The notes beneath the pieces are model-generated. The model had not been told where the DNA came from. It saw only the letters and a program-made list of their open reading frames with translations, and searched no databases. Below are positions 47,543 to 56,800 of a stretch of 64,000 bases of DNA, piece by piece. Source of the DNA: Tribonema minus (Eukaryota > Sar > Xanthophyceae > Tribonematales > Tribonemataceae); NCBI GenBank assembly GCA_017506865.1, contig JAFCMP010000148.1:62001-126000 (forward strand), given 5' to 3'. The translations under genes were made by a program, and so were the position numbers. How positions within the stretch are numbered: position 1 is the stretch's first letter; each line of letters begins with the position of its first letter.

Positions 47543-50500
47543 AAGGCCAGCGCCTTGATGACGTCGCCGAGCGTGCTGAGCGACTTGTTTATTGCTGCCG
47601 CCTCGCGCAGTCGCGCGGGAGACGCGGCGTCCCCGGCCCCCACGCGCTCGCTGCCCGCGAGGTCGACCAGGCAGATCTTGCTGACGCACGTGGCGAGCGC
47701 GCTGCCGTCGGCGGCGGCGGCGGCGCCGATGCTGCGCAGCGGTGATGCGCCGGCGGTAGAGGCGGCGGCGGCGGCGACGGTGGTGTGCAGCGAGATGGTG
47801 AAGATGGCGTGGGAGCGCGAGGAGACCTCGTTCTGCGCCGTGGAGGCTGGGGGGCAGACAGGGGGGGAGAGTAGGGGGGAGGGGGGGGGGGGGGTAGGTA
47901 AGGGTATGAGGTGACACGCGCATGCATACCCTTCGTTCTGGGCCGTGGAGGCTGCGCGGCAGGTGAGGGGATGGGGATGGGGATGGGCGGGATTGGGCGG
48001 GGGGGGGTGGGTATGTAAGGGTATGGGGTTACACGCGCATGCATATCCCTCAGTTACCGGCAAGCCATGCTATACGTGATGATCAGATCGGCAGCAGCGA
48101 TTACGCAGCGCTGCTGCCAGCTAGACCCTAACTTTAATCCTACCCTAAGTGGCAGCGCTCTCACGCTTGCCCTAATTCCAACGTAACCTTGACCCCAGTA
48201 CTGCCTCACAGCCTCAGATGTACCTTATCCCAGGATGCCAACAATATTAAAGGTAAAGGTGCCCACGGTTCCGTATTGCCACGGCCGTTGTCAGGCTCAT
48301 GATCTGAAAGTCGCAGGTTCAAATCCTGCTCACCCAACCCTGACCCTAACTCAATCTTTGCCCCTTCGTGCGCTCTGCGGCGCCGAGCTCGTGGCGCGGC
48401 CAAATCTCGGCATACATCATAACTGACCCAAACCCTTATCCTAACCCTCCCCTGTCCCTGACCCTCCAATGGCAACCCTAAACCTATCCCTAAACCTCTC
48501 CCCAACCTCAACTCTAACCTTGCCCTGTCATACGCCACGCCGCGCCGAGCGCCAGGCGCGGCCGTATGTCGGCGTTGCCGTGACCGACTCAAAACCCAAC
48601 CTGACCTAACCCCAACCCTGACCCCCATATCAACCCTGACTATAAACCTAAGCTCATACCCTGAATCTTCATCTGACCTTAACCCTGACCCTGACCCTAA
48701 CTCTTACCATTACTCTAACCTGTCGTGCGCCGCGCCGTGCCAAGCTCGAGGCGCGGCCATATGTTGGCGCAGCTGGTAACGGCAAATGTAAATGCACCCT
48801 TAATCGTAATGCCAATCCTATCCCTAGCCCTACTCCAAACCCTGACCTGTCATGCGCCGCGCCGCGCCGAGCTCGAGGCGCGGCCGAATGTTGGCGTAGC
48901 TGGTGACGGCGTGCCTGCGCAGGCCGTCCACAAAGGCGCCCGTCTGCGGGTGCTCGCGCACGCGCAGCGGGTGGCCCGCGCCTGCCGCAAAGAGGTCGCC
49001 AACCTGTGTGCGCGCACGCGGTCAAGGGCACGGTTGGCGTTTAGATATACTAGTGCTAGAGTTTGGGTTTTGAAGTTGGTCGACCAAACAGGGTTAAAAG
49101 AGTTTCAGGTAGGTGAGAAGGATGAGGGTTGTTGGCGCACGCGCAGCGGCTGGCCCGCGCCCGCCGCGAAGAGGTCGCCGACCTGCGCATGAGGGGGGAT
49201 CAGGATGAGGGACTGGGGGTGTAATTAGGTCATAGCTAGGTGTTGAAAGCTAGGGTTTAGTTTAGAACGTCAGGATTAGGGTGCTCGCGCACGCGCAGCG
49301 GGTGCCCCGCGCCCGCCGCAAAGAGGTCGCCGACCTGAGCATCAGGATAAGCATCAGGGCTAGGGTTAAAACTGGGGGTAGAATGAACTGGGGGGTAGAT
49401 TGAAGGTAGGGTCAGGTTTTTGGTTGGGGTGTTTGGAAGGATGAGGGTGTTTGCGCACGCGCAGGGGGTCGGTCACGCCCGCAGCAGAGAGGTCGCCGAC
49501 CTGCGCGTGATGGCGCGATCATTTTTTTTATTTTTTATTTAAGATGAAGACCTGAGTCCAACCACAACGGTTGAGAGAGACTCACCTGCTCATTGTAGAT
49601 CTCACAGAAGGACACCTCCACGTAGCTGCGCGCGCCGTCCTCCTCCAGCCGCAGCCGCTCAAACAGCTCTGCGCACAGCCGCGGTATCAGCCCCTGCCCG
49701 TCCGGCCCATCGCTGCTCGCTGGCGCATGCGAAGAACACACCAACCAGGCGGTCAGCTGAGAAGCAGAAATAGGCGATGAGCTGTGAAGTAGAGGTCTAA
49801 AGAGGTCATACGAGCGACAGTTGAAGTTGAAGTTGCAACTGTAGCCGCTCAAACAGTTTATCGCACAGCCGTGGAATCAGCCCCTGTGCGCCGGGCCCAT
49901 CGTTGCTCGCTGCCACACGCGTAGAACACACCCAACTAGTTGAGATGTCAAGCAGAAGTTAACATGATTTACAATTGAAGGTGAAGTTGCACAAGTGCAG
50001 CGCCGAAGTGCGGCACAGTACGCATCAGCCCCTGCCCGTCGGGCCCATCGTTGCTCGCCGCCACACGCGCCAGACACACCAACTGGGCGGTTAGCTGCGA
50101 GGCTGAGTTCAATGATCTACATGTGAAGTTGAAGTTACACACGTCCAGTCGCGGTACAGTACATACCCGCCCCTGCGCGTCTCCGGCACGCACTGCACAC
50201 CCAGCGCCCTACTGTACAGCATTGCGCCTACCGCGTGCTTCAAGCTGTTTACAAAGTCGGGAAATTCGTCGCACAGGCGCCGATACGCCAAGTGTCGCAC
50301 AGGCGCCGCCGGGCCCGCACGCGCATGCACAGCCCTCAGCACGAGTCGCCGCGTCGCGCGCTCACCGCCGCTGCCGCCGCCGCCGCCCCCGCCGCTGCCG
50401 CCGCCCCCCCCGAGCATCGTGTGCGTCTTCCCGGAGCCCGTCTGGCCGTACGCGAGCAGGCTGCAGTTGTAGCCCTGCAGCGCGCTGTCCACGATGGCGG

Positions 50501-52052
50501 CGCCGAGCCGCACGTACGCCGCCGCCTGGCCGCAGTAGTGCGCGTCCGCGGCGCCGACGCTCCACAGACAGTGGTCGAAGAAGAAGGAGCGCTCCCATGA
50601 GGACTGCGCGGAGAGAAGGGGCAAGATCGCGACGCGGCGTTTTGAGTGTAGTCGTCGACTTTGGGTGCAGTCATGATGCGTCTGCTGTTGCACGAATGGC
50701 GATCGCGATATGGTCTGTTTAGTCGTCAGTGCGGGCCACAACTGATTGCGACACGACGTTTTCAGTATGGCCGTTGGTGCGGATGCGGTCACGGTGCAGG
50801 CGCTGCCGCGCGAATGGCGAAAGCAATATGGCCTGTTCAGTCTTCAGTGCGGGTGCGGGCAGTCTTGTGGGTGCTGCTGCAAGGGCGGGGTGCGGTGCGT
50901 TTATCGCGCGCGCGCGTCTGGACGCGCTCGTGCGTCTGTTGAGGCTGCAACGGCGACCTGAAGCGTGCTTGTGAGCGCGGCTCTGGTCGTGCGGCATGGA
51001 TCATCCATCAAAGCGCTACGCAGTGCACAATGTAGTACCTGAGGGAAGACTGTCGACATCGCAGCCACCATCTCTACCTCTGGTACGTGTCTCAATCACA
51101 AGAATGAGTGGATGATTGTTGTCCCAAATACGCACGTGTAAAAATCAAGGCGCAAAAGCAGCAAGTGCCGCCATACCGCAGCCAGCATGTTGGGGTGCGC
51201 GCCTGCACCGTTCGCACTCTCTTGGGGTGCGTCGGTCTGCTGCTGCTGCTGTCGTATGGGATGCCACAAACTGGGCTGGGCGGTACCTCACCTTCTTCTT
51301 GTCACTGGTGGCGCCGCCGCTGTCTACAGTGTCGTAGTACGTAGGATCCAGCAGCCGCGTGGTGTTGCCGTCCATGCTGATGATGGAACGGCACCCCGCC
51401 CTGCGCTCTGCGGCTGAGAAAGGCCTCACCCTAACTGCCACGGTAACCCTCGACGGGTCTTTGGCCGAGCTGCAATGCACCAGATGAGCCCAGAGTCAGC
51501 CACAATGCATGACATATTACAGTGGCAGAGCGGCAGGCTTCAGCAGTTACAGTTGGTGTCGTAAACAGAGTTGGCAGTCTTCGAGAATTCCGCCTATTGC
51601 GTTGAGACGCTCGCGAAGGGACGGGAGGGGTCGGAAGGGCACCGACGCTGACGCCAATACACTCACCGGGATTGCTCGGCGTCTGTTGCAGTCAGCTCTA
51701 GTGCGTTGCTGGTCTTGATGGCTGCCTGTGCTGGTGCTAGTGCCGCTGCAGCGGCATCTGCAGCAGCAATCACACCTGAGCTGCTGCTACTGCTGCTGCT
51801 ATCGTCGGAAGACCTCCTGCTCCACAGCAGCTCCGCCTCATCCATTGTTCGCTTATCGACACCGTGGCTGTGCCTCCTCCCTTGCGGCGAGTGGCTGGGG
51901 GGCTTGATCAGCCCCTGCACTCTGCCGCCTGCAGTCGATCGCCGCGAGTTTTGGTGCTCATGGCGCTGATTGACTAGCGCCACCACTGGAGGCCCGCTCC
52001 CTCTCAACCGCGGCGGGCTAGGAAGGGAGCAGCCCTTCATACTCTGCGCCAT
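26974..52052 (-). CDS. Kinesin-3-like motor with giant Ala-rich coiled coil, 22 exons
   Basis: Exons (minus strand): 52052-51667, 51469-51292, 50603-50366, 49719-49586, 49003-48847, 47846-47422, 46996-46863, 45810-45651, 44857-44708, 43092-42982, 42009-41879, 40976-40759, 39881-39643, 38939-38574, 38141-37896, 37329-37118, 36674-31904, 31637-30945, 30559-30431, 29254-29109, 28594-28345, 27306-26974. All phases match, giving 3268 residues. After a Ser-rich N-terminus of about 130 residues comes a complete motor: [11 protein letters not shown]-loop [18 protein letters not shown], switch I NEVSSRSH, switch [36 protein letters not shown]. The order and wording fit kinesin-3, an ATP-driven microtubule transporter, but no FHA or PH domain is seen. 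The stalk is coiled coil throughout, with a Ser/Pro-rich insert (exon 13). The tail ends in poly-Gly and GYTTPMGSP. The start is the first ATG in the frame. Cargo is unknown. Confidence 0.88.
27307..28344 (-). repeat. Echoes of kinesin exon 21's 3' end and donor
   Basis: The exon tip encodes [20 protein letters not shown] then GTGAGCGCTGCC. A copy at about 28263-28160 keeps some 40 codons and the donor; a more decayed one lies at about 27990-27915. A CCCTAACCC tract of 100 bases (28016-28118) sits between them. Confidence 0.9.
29905..30330 (-). repeat. Three echoes of kinesin exon 19's 3' end and donor
   Basis: The true exon end (sense GTCAAAGAGAGG/GTGAGAGG at 30431) recurs near 30276, 30112 and 29909. 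Each copy has 55-60 bases of exon and a GTGAGG-type donor, at intervals of 155-205 bases, with CCTAACC tracts between them. Confidence 0.9.
30745..30795 (-). repeat. Echo of kinesin exon 19's 5' end and acceptor
   Basis: Sense-strand GCTCTCGTGCGTATGCAGTTTGCC copies the acceptor and first codons of exon 19 (CGTGCGCAG/TTTGCGCTG at 30559). Exon 19 is thus echoed on both sides, each time in the neighbouring intron. Quoted parts are the 3' half of the match. Confidence 0.8.
31904..36674 (-). other. Kinesin mega-exon: 1590-codon Ala-rich coiled coil
   Basis: A single uninterrupted exon of 4771 bases in a gene whose other coding exons are 110-700 bases. Acceptor CCACCAG/G and donor CAG/GTAAGC are in phase with both neighbours. 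It encodes endlessly varied units around [17 protein letters not shown] and AAEHAAALxxL, with Glu, Asp, Lys and Arg at regular distances and Cys, His and Met rare. It suggests a very long rod. No stop of any kind interrupts it, so the frame is under selection. The opposite strand is also open for long stretches because of base composition. Confidence 0.85.
37370..37625 (-). repeat. Duplicated intron block and exon 16 5'-end echo
   Basis: A block of about 100 bases (plus strand GGTCAGCGTCTGCGTGTTTT onward) at 37376-37465 recurs at 37483-37580. A degenerate copy of the exon 16 start lies at about 37595-37625 (plus strand GAGTGCCGTCTCGCACTGTG). Confidence 0.7.
38155..38300. repeat. Minisatellite of about 45 bases, three units
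   Basis: GCGGCAGCGTCAGTACCCGC, CAGCCACGCACA and variants repeat three times just upstream, in the sense direction, of kinesin exon 15. Confidence 0.8.
38946..38978 (-). promoter_or_regulatory. Pure C tract before the exon 14 acceptor
   Basis: On the minus strand a run of more than 25 C, broken once by CTGCGG, immediately precedes CCCCCCACAG/GAGGCC. It acts as the polypyrimidine tract. Similar sense-strand C tracts precede exons 6, 21 and 22 of this gene and exons in its neighbours. Confidence 0.7.
39345..39475 (-). repeat. Dispersed repeat, copy B
   Basis: The reverse complement of this stretch matches copy A (1023-1125) closely: CTCAGGGCGCGAAAAAGCCC, GGAATCTACATGTCGT and GACAGTCTGAAA in the same order. 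The TTGAGACACTTTCA end is shared with 3153-3167 and, inverted, with about 13160. It lies in an intron of the kinesin gene. Confidence 0.6.
39524..39562 (-). repeat. Echo of kinesin exon 13's 3' end and donor
   Basis: Sense CTCGTGCAGGCGCAG/GTGCGG copies the true exon end CTCGCGCAGGCGCAG/GTGGGG at 39643. Confidence 0.8.
41035..41205 (-). repeat. Two echoes of kinesin exon 12's 5' end and acceptor
   Basis: The coding start GCAGAGCTCGCAGAGGCCCA at 40970 recurs as GCGGAGCTGGCTGAGGCCCA at about 41090, continuing for some 60 bases and preceded by CAG. A bare acceptor copy lies near 41195. Confidence 0.88.
41735..42250 (-). repeat. Echoes flanking kinesin exon 11
   Basis: Downstream, a piece of the exon (plus strand GGACTTCTCCGTGGCAAATTC at 41748) recurs next to CCTAACC repeats. 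Upstream, a unit of about 90 bases (plus strand GGCTCTTGCGTCAGCA and GGCTCAGTCAC) occurs three times near 42050, 42140 and 42220. Confidence 0.75.
42557..42591 (+). repeat. CCCTAA array, six units
   Basis: A perfect run of about six CCTAAC units in a kinesin intron. It is in the antisense orientation, so the pre-mRNA reads TTAGGG. Confidence 0.92.
43195..43415 (-). repeat. Echoes of kinesin exon 10's 5' end and acceptor
   Basis: Plus-strand GCGCACTCGTGCCTGAGCG and CAACTCATCCTGAAT (from the exon start at 43092) recur near 43200-43238 and, more decayed, 43316-43366. TTAGGG tracts separate the copies. Confidence 0.85.
43860..44707 (-). repeat. Eight-step ladder of donor echoes after kinesin exon 9
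   Basis: The donor context (sense CCAATG/GTGAGAACACG at 44708) recurs near 44580, 44447, 44331, 44217, 44088, 43995 and 43914, at steps of about 80-135 bases. Each unit also repeats a block of TAGGTATTGCGGC type and a GGTGGCGTATAC/GATGGCGTATAC block. Only the first donor joins in frame to exon 10. Confidence 0.88.
45030..45405 (-). repeat. Three echoes of kinesin exon 9's 5' end and acceptor
   Basis: Sense CAG/GTGGAGCGCCTGCGCGCTGC (exon start 44857) recurs near 45053, 45195 and 45385. The second copy keeps about 70 exon bases. The stretch before the acceptor (GTCAACGCTCTCGCG) is copied too. Confidence 0.9.
45480..45525 (-). repeat. Echo of kinesin exon 8's 3' end and donor
   Basis: Sense GCTGTTGGTCTGCGGGAGGAG/GTATGTATGG copies the exon end CAGTTGGTCTGCGAGAGGAG/GTATGTATAG at 45651. 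Confidence 0.9.
45960..46228 (-). repeat. Two echoes of kinesin exon 8's 5' end and acceptor
   Basis: Sense CAG/CCCCGCGGCTGAGTCCTACC near 46016 and CAG/CCCCCGGCCGGGTCCTACCA near 46220 copy the exon start at 45810, each for 50-60 bases (through CTACGTTGTG). Confidence 0.92.
46577..46603 (+). repeat. Poly-G run of about 25 bases
   Basis: An uninterrupted G run, a C run in kinesin pre-mRNA, within the intron between exons 7 and 8. It is one of the longest homopolymers here and a likely spot for assembly length errors. Confidence 0.9.
46735..46772 (-). repeat. Echo of kinesin exon 7's 3' end and donor
   Basis: Plus-strand CCGATGGTGGCGAGCATGGTGGTGCGCGA repeats the exon end (plus strand ACCTGATGGTGGCGAGCATG at 46861) together with the upstream TACC of the donor. 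The first 20 bases quoted for each are the shared part. Confidence 0.9.
47925..48030 (-). repeat. Echo of kinesin exon 6's 5' end plus duplicated leader
   Basis: Sense GCAG/CCTCCACGGCCCAGAACGA copies the exon start at 47846 and then diverges at once into GGGTATGCATGCGCG. That block also occurs about 110 bases further on with the same flank. Confidence 0.85.
48110..48860 (-). repeat. Echoes of kinesin exon 5's 3' end among CCCTAA tracts
   Basis: The exon end (plus strand GTCATGCGCCGCGCCGCGCC at 48849) recurs near 48722, 48527 and 48366, each with 45-60 bases of exon. Nearly all sequence between the copies is degenerate CCTAACCC. The intron is thus an alternation of exon echo and telomere-like repeat. 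Confidence 0.9.
48291..48336 (+). ncRNA. tRNA-Met-like 3' half (anticodon arm, T arm, acceptor strand)
   Basis: TCAGG-CTCATGA-TCTGA forms a five-pair stem with a seven-base loop centred on anticodon CAT (48298-48300). It is followed by a five-base variable loop AAGTC and a perfect T arm GCAGG-TTCAAAT-CCTGC, then TCACCCA. The wording is that of an elongator or initiator Met tRNA. The matching 5' acceptor strand (TGGGTGA) and a D arm are not found upstream, nor downstream as in a permuted tRNA gene. It is therefore a fragment or tRNA-derived remnant, antisense inside a kinesin intron. Confidence 0.6.
49130..49510 (-). repeat. Three echoes of kinesin exon 5's 5' end and acceptor
   Basis: The exon start (plus strand GCAAAGAGGTCGCCAACCTG at 49003) recurs near 49187, 49336 and 49502, each with about 50 bases including CGCACGCGCAGCGGGT. 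TTAGGG-type repeats lie between. Exon 5 is echoed on both sides, seven copies in all with the original. Confidence 0.92.
49870..50215 (-). repeat. Echoes of kinesin exon 4's 5' end and acceptor
   Basis: The exon start (plus strand CAGCCCCTGCCCGTCCGGCC at 49690) recurs near 49877, 50025 and, in part, 50165. Each copy has the CCCATCGTTGCTCGC acceptor context and a following block with ACACACCAACT. Confidence 0.9.
50640..50880 (-). repeat. Tandem duplication of about 125 bases upstream of exon 3
   Basis: Plus-strand CGAATGGCGATCGCGATATGG, TCTGTTTAGTCGTCAGTGCGGG and neighbours recur as CGAATGGCGAAAGCAATATGG and CCTGTTCAGTCTTCAGTGCGGG. The unit ends short of the exon, so this is intron-only duplication. 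Confidence 0.8.
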
Positions 52053-52975
52053 GCTGGCTGGCACGCAGCCGTAGCAGGCGCACGGCAATTCGCAGGCGTC
52101 GTCTCTCTCTGCTCTTTTCGTGTTGTCTTCTCACTCACTCTCACTTCTCGCGGTTTCAAGACCTGAAACGACGCAGATGTGAGGGGTACAACCGATCTCA
52201 TAGGGCCCCTCGTACTTTTATTATATTCCACTTGTGCTTCTGAAGATGCAGATGTCAATACTGTTGGACTGCCCCTTGAAGGCAGGCGAAGGCCATACAC
52301 TAGATGATATACACTAGATGATCACAGTTGGCACATGTGGCATTGGCTTGGTCTACATATTCTCAACCACACTCGCACATAGCCCGCCTTGGTTGACACA
52401 TCAACTAGCTCGTCGGTGCAGGCTACAGTAGATTTGGCATAATGTCACACAAGCTCTCGTCAGTAGTCCTCAGCAGTGCTTCGGATACAACAAAGCTCAG
52501 TGATACATTTCACTATTGCTGGAGAGTCCATCGTCTTGCGCGCTGCGAAACACTCCTTATGGAAATCTCACAATGCAGATCAGCCATAAGTGCGTTGACG
52601 CTTGTGCCAGTGCTAATGACCTCACAACAAAAAAAGGCGAGCTTTTGGTGCAACAATACCGAGTCTCAAAATGGGTGGGCAAGGGTATGGGGGGTATCTG
52701 CTTCAAAGGTAGGTATAACTGCGTGTGTGCCTAAGCTTTGGTGCCGCGTTGCCAGAGAGTTGCGGATGGCGGCGTGAGGGACTTGACTTAAGGTTCTTGT
52801 GCCAGGCGCTGCAGAGGAGGAGCAGTTTGGCAGCTCGTTGACTGGAGCTCGACACTGACAGAAAAACTTTGAACCTGCCCCGACTGGACTACATTGACCA
52901 TCTGTGTCATCTGTGGGGGGCCATTCGTGATCAGTAACTGCTGTAAGTCATAGCTCCCTGGAGCTCGCTGGCGTG
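52053..52975. promoter_or_regulatory. Shared upstream region of the divergent kinesin and KH genes
   Basis: The kinesin ATG (52052, reading left) and the KH-protein ATG (52976, reading right) are separated by 923 bases with no supported coding region. It is less GC-rich than either gene and has a CT-rich stretch at 52101-52145, which would be purine-rich leader in the kinesin mRNA. A head-to-head arrangement suggests a bidirectional promoter. No TATA box can be assigned with confidence. Confidence 0.5.
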
Positions 52976-53803
52976 ATGGAGGACCGGATTCACGCAGGGA
53001 ACGGTGCAACAGATAGCCAGCGGTGGGATCCGGAGGTCAACTACAGTCAGCACAGTAATGGACTACAGAGCTTTTGGCAGCCCCCTGCTCGGCGCAGGCA
53101 GCCAGATGACGAGGCTGCCATGCACAGGCAGGCCGCCGCTGCTGCGCACAAACAGCAACACGACTTTTACGCCTACGGCGAAGGCCACCAGCAGCAGCAC
53201 TTCCAGGCGCAGCAGCAGCAGCAACAGCAGCACCTGCACCAGCATCATCACCACCAGCAGCAACAGCAGCTGCAGCAACAGCAGATGCAGCACCAGCAGC
53301 ACCAGCAGCAGCAGCGCATGGCGCACCAGCCGTCGCCGCAGAGCCGGCAGCACAGCGGCAAGGGCGCGCTGCACTGGCCCTCCCGGATAGGCGGCATCAT
53401 CTCAAATCGGCACAGCGGCGGCCCTGGCGGCCCTGGCGCCGGGCCCGGCAAGCTCGGCCACCCCTCCTTGGCGGGGGGCATGTACGGCATGCCGCCCGGT
53501 GCGGGGCGCCCCGAGCTCCCCCACAACCTGCAGCAACCCCCGGCCCCCTACAACCGCATCCCGGGGTCCATGTCGGCCGACGCGCTGCAGGCGAGCCTCT
53601 CCGGCCTGAGCCTCAGCGACGGCGGCGGCGGCGCCATGGCGCAGAATGGGGGCGGGGGCGGGGCGCTGCCGCCCCCCCCCGGGGGGCGTACGCGGCGCCC
53701 CCGATCTACGCGCAGCACACTTTCCCGGGAACGTTCCCGGGGCCGCAGCACCGCGGCGGCGGCGGCGGCATAGTGCCCGCGTCGGCGTCGGGGCTCAGCG
53801 CCA

Positions 53804-53861
<58 letters not shown>

Positions 53862-56800
53862 AAGCAACGCGTCGTCCGAGGCGGTGTCGCGCGTCCTCAT
53901 ACCGAACGCCAAGATCGGCGCCGTCATCGGCAAGGGCGGCGCAATCGTCAAGCACATCCGCGAGTGCAGCGGCGCGCGCGTGACGATCTCGGACGCCGGC
54001 GACGACGCGGGCTGGGCGGGCGGCGGCGGCCCCGGCGGCGGCGAGCGCCTCGTCCACCTCGTGGGCTCGTTCGGCGCCGTCGTGGCAGCGCTCGGCGCGA
54101 TTCTTGCGCACGCGGAGACGCCCAGCAACGGCGAGCCGCTGCCCGGGCTCGCGCAGCTCGTCGCGGGCGGGCTGCTGAGCGGCGAGGCGGCGGCGGCGGT
54201 GGATGCGGCGATCACGGTGCCGCCGAGCGCGTTCCGCATGCTCATACCCAATGCCAAGGCGGGCGCGCTGATTGGTGAGCGCCCAACTCTAGCCCTAATG
54301 GTAACCCTTGACTCGAATGATCACCGTGCCGCCAAGCACGTTCCGCATGCTCATACCCAACGCCAAGGCGGGCGCGCTGATTTGGTGAGCGCCCAACCCT
54401 AACCCTAACCCTTGTTCTGGATTCTAGCTCTAACACAGAATGCGCTGATAGGTGAATCTTGGAGTGCGGCGGCGACGCCGCAGCGCTGATAGGCGAGAGC
54501 CCAACCCTAGCTTGAACCCTCATCCTTGACTCTGACCTCAGTATATGGCGCGCTGACGAACGAGTCCGTGAGGGCGGCGGCGACGCCGCAGCGCCGGGCA
54601 TCGGCGCACACGCGTGGAAGCATGTGTCTGTGTCTGCCGCGGGCTTGCACAGTGGGCGTGTCTGTGGTTTTTCCAGTGCGTGTTCGTCATCTCGGGTGCG
54701 GCGGCATCGGCATCGGCGGCGGCGGTGCGGCGCTGGAGCTGTGTACGCTACTCAGAGGAGGAAGCCGGGGGGGGAGGGAGGGGCCCCTAATGCTGCAGGA
54801 GATGACTGCGCGCAGTGCTCTTGAATGCCGTCTTGGCTGTGTGAGGCGACGTTACTGCGTGTGGCTGCATCTGCCGCAGCTGCTCCGCGCCGTGTGGGCG
54901 CAGTGCCGGCAGGGGAGGGGAGAGGGGGGGCGGGGGGCGACATCCAATGGGGTGCAAGGCACAGCATTTGCCAATTTTGCGGGGAGACGTATCAGAACAG
55001 GGAGGGCACGGCGCAAGACAGAGGTTTGAGCGGCACGTCACCTCTGTCAGCACCGCCAACTGTGACGCGCAAGAGGGCGTGACGCTCCGCTGCCGCTGCT
55101 GCGCGCTGCCGCCCCGTGCACCACCTCACAGCATCACACGTACACTACCCGTAGCGATGGCGCACCCTAGCTACAGTACCTCACATGTATTTTACCCGTA
55201 GCAATGGTGCACCCCAGCTACAGTACCTCACATGTACGCTACCCGCAGCGATGGTGCACCCCAGCTACAGTATCACATGTACACTACCCGTCGTGACGGC
55301 GTACCTTAGCTACAGTACCTATCACACGTCCTCTACTCATAGCGATGGTGCGCTCAGCCTCGAATGCCGCCGCCCGCCACCCGCCGCCGCGCTAACCCTA
55401 GCTACAGTACCCATCACGTGTACTCTACCCATAGCGATGTTGCGGCCTAGCCACGCCGCTGGCCGCCGCTGCGCTAATCTCCGCCTATCTACAGCACCTA
55501 TCACATGTAATATACCCGTAGCGATGTTGCCCCCTAGCTGCGCCGCCGGCCGCCGCCGCCGCGCTAAATTCCGCGCCCCCGCCGCGTCTTGCCGCGACCT
55601 TACGTGCTCACGCAATGAGAGTTTTATTTTGTGAACCTTAAAATCTGCATTGCAGGCCGCGGCGGCACTACCATCAAGGCCATCCGCGACGCGAGCGGCG
55701 CGCGCATCGAGATCTCCAGCCACCTCGCGGGGAACCTGCCGGCGCCGCCGGGGGGCGCGGGCGCCGCGGGGCCGCCGACGCCCGCCGCCATCGCCGTGGC
55801 GCTGTCTGCGGACCGCGTCGTCTCGGTGTCGGGGCCGTTCGCGGCGTGCGTGCGCGCGCACCACCTCATCGTCGCCAGCGTGAGTGGCTATGTGCGGGCG
55901 TACTTGTTCTTGAGGGGTACTCTTGAAGTGTACTCTTGAAGTGTGCTGTACTTCAACGTGCGTCGTGTTGGTGTTGGGGCCGTTCGCGGCGTGCGTGCGT
56001 GCGCACCACCTCATCGTCGCCAGCGTGAGTCGTCTCGCACATGGCGCAACCAGCAGGGCACCTTCCTGCTTATTGCTGCTGCTTGTCTTCACGTACCCAT
56101 GCAGTGCCGCGCGACGTGCGCACATGACGATCTTGAAGTGTAATTGTGAAGTATACTATTCAAGTATATTCTTGAAGTGGGCTATACTTCAACATGCGTC
56201 GTCTCGGTATCGGGGCCGTTCGCGGCGTGCGTGCGCGCGCACCACCTCATCGTCGCCAGCGTGAGTACTATTGAAGTTCGATATACTTCCATGTGCTTCG
56301 CGGGGGGTCGCGGGCCGTTGGCGGCGCGCGCGCGCGCGTGCGCACCGCGTCATGTGTCGCCTTCTTGAAGTGTACTCTTGAAGTAAGCTATACTTCAACA
56401 TGCCTGGCTGTTCGTGTCGGTGTCGGGGCCGTTCGTTCGCGACGTGCGTGCGCGCGCACCACCTCATCGTCGCCAGCGTGAGTCATTGCTACGAAAAGTT
56501 CAACCCAAACCCACGCATCCCATTCAAACCCAAACTGGTCCCCGCTATCACACTGCACCATTGAAGATGGTAGTGCGGCGCGCGCGTGTCGTGCGCATGT
56601 GCATGCGTGCGTGTTCTCAAAGTATACCACTCTTGAAGTGTGCTATCACTTACACATGCTTCGCGGGGTGTCGGGGCCGTTCGCGGCGTGCGCGCGCGCG
56701 CACCACCTCATCGTCGCCAGCGTGAGTACTCTTGAAGTTTGCTATACTTCGACATGCTTCGCAGGGGGTCGCGGGCTGTCGGCGGCGCACGCGTGCGCAT

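Larger units (their letters stand above)
45651..51469 (-). other. Kinesin motor domain, exons 2-8
   Basis: All catalytic elements are present. Three surface loops are expanded by simple Gly/Ala sequence: a Gly run just after the P-loop helix (end of exon 3), an Ala-rich insert of over 30 residues between [12 protein letters not shown] and the switch II strand (exon 6), and a Gly-rich, then [16 protein letters not shown], insert where KIF1-type motors have the lysine-rich K-loop (end of exon 6 and start of exon 7). Exon boundaries fall close to these loops. Confidence 0.85.

Noticed and set aside
48240-48340. Complete or permuted tRNA-Met gene
   Set aside because: The partner strand TGGGTGA and a D arm were not found on either side, so only a 3' half is reported.
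52052-52088. Earlier kinesin start at a TTG codon
   Set aside because: Eukaryotic initiation at ATG 52052 is far likelier.
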